From assembly GCF_001625305.1 (NCBI RefSeq), contig NW_017803002.1:140212-204211 (forward strand): a stretch of 64,000 bases of DNA. The letters run 5' to 3'. Shown here one piece after another: positions 35,501 to 44,500 of this stretch. Numbering within the stretch: the stretch's first letter is position 1; each line of letters opens with the position of its first letter. The notes under the pieces are model-generated. The model ran no database searches, was not told where the DNA came from, and worked only from the letters and a program-made list of their open reading frames with translations. The stretch is from Branchiostoma belcheri. Taxonomy: Eukaryota > Chordata > Leptocardii > Amphioxiformes > Branchiostomatidae. The position numbers and the translations under genes were made by a program.

Positions 35501-38500
35501 CACGGTTGTCCTATATGGCGACTCCGACACTCCGTGGGCCGGTTTGATGACGTCTTACACCATGACGGGAGTTACCCACGGTGACCGGCCCGTGTACTAC
35601 AGCAGCGTCACTTGCAGCTACCTGTACTACAAGCCTACCATGGAGTGGTTCGTGGGACCACAGTTTGACCGCAGGGGCCTGCGTGTCCGGGACTCCGCCC
35701 TCTACGCTGACCAGATCAACGGGACGTTCCGTCTGTATATCCGCAAGGAGTGGATAGAGAACCCGGATGTGAAGATCGCCTGCTCTGGTTCGTAACACCA
35801 ACCATATTTGATGACCACATGCAAATGGATCCGACAACGCCTGATCCCCAACATTTACGTGCTAATATGTAAAATTTAGCTTTTTTTATAAGATAGAGAA
35901 ACATGAAAGGACGATCTAACCGTGAGATAGCAATTTCTTTTCATTTTAAATCGGGGTTGCCTAGAATATATGAATATATAATATGTTAAATATTCTGAAT
36001 ACCCTATAAGCACATAGTTTATACGTTTTATCTTTTCTGTATACTATGTAACATTATCCTATCATTGTTAAGTTATATCAATGTAATTGTTGTAAATTTT
36101 AACATAAAATCTGTATTAGTTGGTGCATAACCGATGTTATGTATATGCTGAGCGATACATTTTTATTTGTGTATACACTAGTAATTGCAAAAGCTGCTTA
36201 ATTTGAAAAAAGCGTCCGACTAAAAGCTTTTAATTTGCTGTATTATGTATGTCTTTGCTATAATAAACCAGTCATATATAGAACCTTTTTGCAACATTCC
36301 GTTTAAGCTTACAATCGCGGCCATATAGAGTCTGCATTTCTATCCTTGTTCATTTCAGATGAGGTCCCAGCTGGCGTAGCAGTTTCGCAATCGGTAGGGG
36401 GCGCTACAAACTGTACGAGGGTCCGTCTGCACGGCGGTGCCGACTACCAACCCTCCCGCATGACGACCTACACCAGAACAGACCAGACCAGTGGCGGCAG
36501 ACCTGTCTACGTTAGTGACACAGATAACCGAGACTTTCTCTACTTTGTCGAAGACGACGTGAGATGGATGGTAGGTTCCACGATCGGACAAAACAGCGGC
36601 GTCGCTTATGTCCGGAACTGCGCCATGACACCTGACCAGATCATGTCACCGTGGGTACTGAGGGACGGGGATCAGTCGCAAGTCGTCTGGTCGGTTACTG
36701 CCAACTGTGTCGGTAAGTATCATGTATCATACATTCGCCATTAAGGTTATCTTTTTGGTAGCGATTGTGTGTGTGTGATTGTGTGTGTGTGTGTGTTCGT
36801 CCACCTGTGTCAACAATAACTCCAGAAGGCTTACATGGATTGTCTTGATATTTGGTAGGTTGGTTATGAGTACATGGCTTATCGATTCTGATATCTCTTG
36901 ATCTGGACATGCTAGGGTCACGAATTTCGTTGTCTTCTGGAAAATATTCGTTCAAGCTTGGTCCCCTTAGCAGCCTTTTCTAGAACTGCAAGGAAGAACT
37001 GGTTTTCTCTCATAGTAATTGTACCATTTCCTACCTAGAGATACTATATATCTTGTGTTATCTTTACAATTAGACTGCCCAGAGTTACCGCTTCCTCCCA
37101 ACGGCAACAGGACAGAAGGTCATCTTTACGGAGACACAGTCACCTTTTCCTGTAATGAAGGCTACGAACTGATCGGTTCTGAAAACAGAACTTGCCAGAC
37201 CAACCAGAGCTGGTCCGGTGTGCAGCCTATTTGCTCCAGTAGGTGGCAGCTTTTAACATTATTGTATTGTAATTGTGTATTGGAATTGATAATCAAAAAG
37301 CAGTTACTCAAGCAAATGGATAAGATTTTGGAAACGGTCAGACGTCAAGACAAGGATGATGTCTTGAAAAGGGAACAAAATTTCTCCTCTGGTCTCTTAG
37401 AGTCACTGAAGAAAGGTATACCTGAAACGTCTGACCGTTTCCAAAATCATATCCAGTTGCTTGATTAACTGCTTTTTGGCGAATCTTATTACCTGGATGT
37501 CTAACCTTCATCGACAAATTGATAATCAGTTTGCAATATACAGTACAATACGTTGTAACTATGTCCTGCTCCTGATTTGTAATGATGGTGACAAAAATAT
37601 CTGCAAGTACCCTGTCATGAAAATCAATTTACACATTCTAGTAGCAATTTGCCAAAAAGCAATTACTCAAGCAACTGGATATGGTTTTGAAAACATCAGA
37701 CGTTTCAGCTAGTATCCACTAGCTTTCGTCAGTGACTGAGAGACCAGAGGGGAAAGCAGGTTTATAAGCACAACATATTGATTGATATGCAAATAAAGTG
37801 AAGACAAATTTTTGGAAGTCGAAAAAGGAACAAAAGTCAGACTGCCTCTTTAACACCCCGTTCCCACCAGCGTGTTTCGCGGTCTAAGATTTCCGTGGAC
37901 TCGAGTTTGAAAGAGTGACCCTGGTTGTGTTGTAGGTGGTGGAAAATAGCTGAGGAGTAGCCGTTGGCACTAGGTCGGCAATGTTCTTTGTATCTTACTT
38001 TGAGTGGTCGACTTGTCTCTCCGATGTAGGTGTTGCTACAATTGGGCTCCTCACATTTGAGTCTGTAAATAACATTCGCCTTGGTACCTTTGTGAGGTCG
38101 GTCCTTAGGGTGTACCAATCTATGAAAGAATGTACAACCCCACCCTCAACAGGGAAGGGGGGCTACGGGTCGATCTTTCGGGCACTTGGGATTTGGCACT
38201 CCCAGCCCCGAGGACAGACAACACTTAAGCTCCTGTTCTGTATAACAGGAGCTTTCAGACTAATTTGCATAATCTTGTCTTGACTTGTCTGACTTTTGTT
38301 TCTTTTTCGACTTCCAAAAATTTGTCTTCACTTTATTTGCATATTAATCAATAGTTGTGCTTATAAACCTGCTTTCCCCTCTGGTCTCTCAGTCACTGAC
38401 GAAAGCTAGTGGATACTAGCTGAAACGTCTGATATTTTCAAAACCATATCCAGTTGCTTAAGTAATTGCTTTTTGGCGTATCGTATTACCTGGATGTCTA

Positions 38501-41500
38501 ACCTTCATCGACGTAGTAGCAATTTGTTGCTATCATCATACAATAAAATATGTTCATTGCCCTGACGTCTGTGTTACAGGAAAACTCTGCCAACAACTGA
38601 TGGCACCTTCTAACGGCAACTTCAGCGGCGGTAGTTCTTATGGGGACGTCGTTACGTATTACTGTGACGCTGGATACGAGATCAGCGGCGATGAAGAACG
38701 AACTTGCCAGTCGGACCAGACCTGGAGCGGCACTCAGCCTACATGCGTCCGTGGGTTGTTTTTTTTTGTTTCACATGATTGTGTTTCGTTGCGTTTTCAT
38801 GTTTTCCCAATTAAAGTAGTTCAGTCATTTCTCTTTGGTTTGGTGTGCTTAGTTGATGTCTCTGTGGCCTCTGCAGCATGGTGACTGCAAGTAGCCTTTT
38901 CTAACTAAAACTACCCAGCATCCTACGCCCTCTCTTAGGAAAACCCTGCCCAGAGCTACCGCATCCAACCAACGGCAACAGGACAGAAGGTCGTCTTTAC
39001 GGAGACACAGTCACCTTTTCCTGTAATGAAGGCTACGAACTGATCGGTTCTGAAAACAGAACTTGCCAGACCAACCAGAGCTGGTCCAGTGTGCAGCCTA
39101 TTTGCTCCAGTAGGTGACAGCTTTTAATATTGTGATATTGTAATGTGATTGATAATTAGTTTGGAATATACAGTACGATACGTTTCAACTATGTCTTGCT
39201 CCTTCTTTAGATATCGCAATGCTGGAGACAAACATATTTCAAATCTACTTGCTATCATCATTGTCCAATAAAAAAAGTTAATTGCCCTGACGCCGTTTTA
39301 ACTGTGTTACAGGAAAACTCTGTCAGCCACTGATGGCACCTTCTAATGGCAACTTCAGCGGCGGTAGTTCTTATGGGGACGTCGTTACGTATTACTGTGA
39401 CGCTGGATACGAGATCAGCGGCGATAAAGAACGAACTTGCCAGTCGGACCAGACCTGGAGCGGCACTCAGCCAACATGCGCCCGTGGGTGTTTTCTTTTG
39501 TTTCCCATGATTATGTTTCGTTAAGTTTTCAGATTTTTCCAAAGTGAAGTATAGTTCTAATATTTTTGACAGACTGTTACAACGTATCTAAGTGGTGTCT
39601 CTGAGTTTCCCTAATATAGAAATAATGCGTACCTGTTACTAATTACTACTAGTTTCATGTTTAAAGTCAAAACATATGATCCAACACAAAGAAATCCTCT
39701 CACCTAGACCTTTTGACCCTTCACTCTGGTTTTCTTCAATAGACTAACCAAGTGAGACGTGGCTTTTCTAGGTTTGACTTGTTTATAGGATTCCTTTGAC
39801 CCAGTGTTGACGTCACACTTAAGTGAAGCCACGTGGCAAATCTCACTGGGTCATTTTACTGAGGAAGACCTAAGTGGCTCGTCTAAAGTTCTAGGTGAGG
39901 ATATGTCTTTGCTTTGGATAAAAATGTTTTAACTTTAAACACATGAATACTTACTTCCATGTACAGTATTTCCAGTAGCTGATTCAGCTGAAACAGCGGG
40001 ACTGTCCACCTTACACGTGGTGATGATTGCCGTGGTGCCATCTGTGGTACTACTTGTACTGGGAGTAGTAGCGGGAATTCTGGGATACCGGCGCGGCAGA
40101 AAGAGACAAAACGACGACCTTGAATTAGAAGAGTTTGACTTTCATCCAGATGTTCTAGGTATATGATATCATGACATACTTGCAGTTTTGCCATTTTATT
40201 ATTCGGTACCAATGCGCAAAAAAACTAATGAGTAAATAGTCATGTATGTATCAACCAATAAGAAGTTGCGTTGCTAAAAGCTTCACTGATTTCACCTATT
40301 CTGCAAGTTTTCCATTAATACAAATGCATATGTTTAAAGTTAAAACTTTTAAGCCAACACAAAGAAATCTCTCACCTAGAGCTTTCGACCAGTCACTCTG
40401 GTCTTCCTCAGTGTTTGTTGGATCGAAAGTTTTAACTTTAAACATGTAACTACCAACACAGATGAACTTTCATGATAGTACAAATGCATATGTTTTGCAT
40501 TTTCGATATACCCACTTTTCGAAAGGTGGGTATATCGATGATGAATACTGTCACGATGGTCAAATTTGGGCCCAAATATTCCAACCTTTATATCGAACAG
40601 AATCATGTTCGATATGGCGTCATTCGAATCGAATCATGTTCGATATGACGTCAATCGAACCGAACGTTCGTTCGATCCGGGGTTACCCGCGGTCATTTAC
40701 AGTAAACCCGCGGCTTCAAGCTCGTTTTTACACGGGTACTGCCTAACAGTAAAAAATCCACCTTTTCACAAATATAAACCGATTTCGGGCCAGTATATCT
40801 ATGCCCTGTTTTATAGTGGATATGTAACATGTAACGAAGCTACTGCCGTCATCCTGTGTGACCTTGATGATCGTAATTGTTGTTTACGGGGATATAAGTT
40901 ACCCCCTGCACTTACTCACACGGTCTGACATGGGTGCAAACATGGTATTTAAACCGCAACAAAAACAAGTTCAATTTACCTAAAAAATGTTTTAAATTGT
41001 AGGTAAGACAAAAATCTCGACCTGTGTCGGACGGATTTTTTAAGGATGGCGGCGTTCTGGAATTATCGGTCTTGGAAGTTAACTTTGAAATAAAGAAAAC
41101 TGTCCGACTCAAATCTTAATTTTGTTATACTGTTCACTAAAATGCAAAAATAGGGGATTTTCTGGAAGATTTGGGGTCGGTTTAAATCAGTTGTTTGAAT
41201 ATCGACGTCGATTGTTCTAGAATAAGCATTCGACGCGTTGAGAGTGATTTCACACACATTTAAGCATTGTAATAAAAACAACATCATGTGAGGTATATGC
41301 AGTGCTGATTTTATCACATTTGGACAAGGCAGTCCCCGTGAAACTGTTAATTATTGCTTAACAAAATGTTTACTGCTGAGACTGGCTCCACGGAAGCCGC
41401 GCGTGGAACCCCGGTAACCTGATACCCCCTCGTAGAATTGGAAACTTTACCCTAGAAATTGACCGCCGTGTGTTATATTACACCGTGAGCCCTATTGAAG

Positions 41501-44500
41501 ACACTCATAATGTTGCTTCACTGCTTTTGTTCCCAGATAAAAAATTAACAAATTTGGACAAACCACCACCCCCGCCTGTGCCGGCTCGGCCACAGTTCCT
41601 GGAGTACGAGGTAAACCCGACTGATCTGCGACTGAATGAACAGATCGGCAGAGGGGCCTTCGGTATCGTCTTCCTCGCGACTTTAAAGAGAGCTGTTGAT
41701 GGTCTTCTCACGGAACAAACAGTGGTGGCCAAAACTGTCCGTGGTAAGTCAACGTCAGCTAGTTATTAAGATACTATATCTTCACTAACGCTACGAGCTT
41801 CGTTGATTTATTTTGCCACACGTCTTTAATGGCTGAAAGACACTTAAGTGGAGAAAGTTAGTGCACCTACTGTACTGTTTTTATAGTTGCTGTAAATATA
41901 TAATTTTTTTTACATTTTATCTTGTAAATACCAACGCCATTCAGGCGACATAGTATGTCATGTTTGTTATGTTTGATATCTGAACAAGACTTCCACGATC
42001 TCATACCTTCGCCAAATGATGTCAACCCTTGCGGTTAAGGAATTATACAATTTTGATTATTAAATTAATATAATTGATTTGCAAATAAGATCCTCATTTG
42101 CATGGGTTATATCGGGTGATCATATTCTGCACCCAATGACAGTTTTATCTTAATAAAAAGGCTATTACTAGTATAGCACATCCTCATGCATTATGCAAAT
42201 GAGGTCATGATTTGAATAAATTATGTTTATTGCTGTTCGCCTTCTTTCAAATGTGGCAAGTATGAAATTCCCAGCAGTTACAACTATGAAATTATAAAAC
42301 TTTCCATTAATTATGCAAATTAGGTCTTCATTTACATAATCTATATCCTCAAATGTTTTTTCATTCTCAAATACATGTCACAAGTGTTTCATAGTCCTAT
42401 TATCGAACAAAGCAGATTTATAGAATTTCCAAATTAATTATGCGAGTTAGCTCCTGATTTGCATAATTGCCGTTTGATTATGTCAAACATCACTTCAGCT
42501 ACCTACATACCAAAAATCACGACAATCCGTCAACCGGTTCTTTAGTTATCATCCTTCGAAAATTTTTTAACAAATGCTCCTGCAGTTCCAGAACAAGCCG
42601 CTAGGGAGCCCAAACTCATGTCACTTTTTTCCTACCTCAAGAGCTATCTACTAACCAAAATTCGTGACCCTAGCATGTACAGATCGTGAGATATCAAAAC
42701 CGGAAGTTCTGCTGCAGTACCAACAAAAGCCACCAGGAGGCCCAAAATCTAATCATTTCTAGGTCTCATCAAGACCTACCCACCTATTAAGTTTCATGAC
42801 AATGCATACTAAGCTTCTTGAGTTATGCTGTTCACAAACAAACAAACAGACAGACGGACAAACGCTACTGAAAACATAACCTTCTTGGCGAAGGTAATAA
42901 AGAATTGAATTGAATTGAATAATGGCTGAAAGCATGGCACACAGCACTTAAGCAGAGAAAGTTAGCCTTTGGTATGATCTGGCCCGAATGCAAAACAAGC
43001 ACTCTACCCCCTGAGCTATTGCACCGGTGAAGCTTCACTAACTGTATCAACAATGAAAAACAGTGTCCAGTTTAATTCCGGAATTCCAGTTTAATTCCGG
43101 ACTAATTCCCATATCTTACCAACCTTACGTCTAGATGGGCTAATATTCTACGATATAGGTAAAAATGATGTAAGAAATACGTAATAGCAATTGGTGACCC
43201 CTTGGGAATTAACCCAATTCTGCAGAATTCTGCAGAATTCTGGCTCCAGTTCCCAGAATTCTGCAGAATTCCCAGTTCCCAGAATTCTGCAGAATTCTGC
43301 AGAATTGGGTTAATTCCCAAAGGGTCACCGATGGCTATTACGTATTTCTTACATCATTTTTACCTATATCTTAGAATATTAGCCCATCTAGACGTAAGGT
43401 TGCTGAGATATGGGAATTAGTCCGGAATTAAACTGGAATTCCGGAATTAAACTGGACACTGTTGAAAGGTTTTTGTTAAATTTGCAGAGAACGCGAGAGA
43501 AGAGGAGATACAGAATTTTATACAAGAGGTCGACACCGCCATCACCCTGAGGGGCCACATCAACCTGCTCGGTCTGGTGGGCTGTTGCACACTGTCCTAC
43601 CCTCCCTACCTGGTGACGGAGTACATGCCGTATGGAGACCTCAAGAACTTCCTACTCAAGTGCAGGAAGGTACATGTATACGTAACTTTAAGGTAGATAT
43701 CTTTAAATGTGTTCTTATTCTGCCAGTAATGGTTAAACTATCAAAAAGCTGCTCTCTCTATTTTGTTTGATGAATAACCATAATGATGTGTAACTGAAGT
43801 TTAAAGAAACTACTTGTAAAGTTATATGCCAAATTTGTTGTTTTCAGCCACCCATTTCAACATTTCAACTTGTGTGTATGGCTCGATAGATCTAGAAACT
43901 GTTGGCCCATTTTACTTAATGTATTTCATTGTTTTGCTTGCTATGCAACCCATCAAGCAATCATTTGCGATTTCGCAGTTACCAAAAGTTAGTGTCTGAA
44001 AATTAAATGTCCCCTTGGTGGGTGTGTTATGTCAGCCATTATAATACCTTATGATGAAGCCAAGTTATATTCATGCTGACTCTTTTTATGCAAATCTACA
44101 GTTGAATGAGAGGCTCCAAGACAGCTTGTATGACTTTGACGACATGAAGATGTACCAGGTAGCACGGCAGATAGCAAACGGAATGGTAAGCAGACAGTCC
44201 ACACACAATATTAACACTGAGAACACACGCATGTATACTGTATTTATAAGACACAGCCTTGTAAACAGAATGAGCTTATATCATACGCTTAAATGCTCTG
44301 AATTCTATCATGAACTGCAAATGAACATTCTCATCCCATACTGCACACTTTATAGGCAAGATTAGCCTCATTGTTTGTTAGCAATAGATGCCAATTACAA
44401 TTGTTGTGAGATGGCGTTTAGATGTTTACTGAGGAAGACCAGCGTGACTGGTCGAAAGCTCTAGTTGAGATGATTTCTTTGTGTTGCAATTGGATCAAGT

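Larger units (their letters stand above)
25290..37610 (+). repeat. Tandem segmental duplication of the RTK exon 2-4 module
   Basis: Copy A about 25290-29097, copy B about 29098-37610. Matching segments: CACCATGGATGAAGTGCTTA start, the 25380-26590 intron with 29150-30500, 26600-27240 with 31843-31983 plus 34588-35490, the three exons, and the following intron (28708-29097 with 37239-37610). Copy B is longer because of insertions at 30526-31099, 31124-31840, 31984-34587, about 34750-35176 and about 35880-36290. After removing these, both units are near 3.8 kb. Confidence 0.8.
37650..38480 (-). mobile_element. Penelope-like element fossil: GIY-YIG segment between inverted terminal repeats
   Basis: About 195-bp arms at 37650-37843 and 38287-38480 are inverted copies (shared GTTTATAAGCACAAC and TGCAAATAAAGTGAAGAC). 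Between them, on the minus strand, 38118-37837 encodes VIYRLKCEEPNC, TYIGETSRPLKVRYKEH and HHLQHNQGHSF, the GIY-YIG endonuclease with CxxC context typical of Penelope-like retroelements. No reverse transcriptase remains; it looks broken. Each arm holds a hammerhead-like motif. A small hairpin, AAGCTCCTGTT with its complement, lies near 38226-38255. Confidence 0.75.

Noticed and set aside
38226-38255. Terminator-like hairpin AAGCTCCTGTT/AACAGGAGCTT
   Set aside because: It recurs at about 56862 as part of the Penelope-like element; bacterial-type termination does not apply here.
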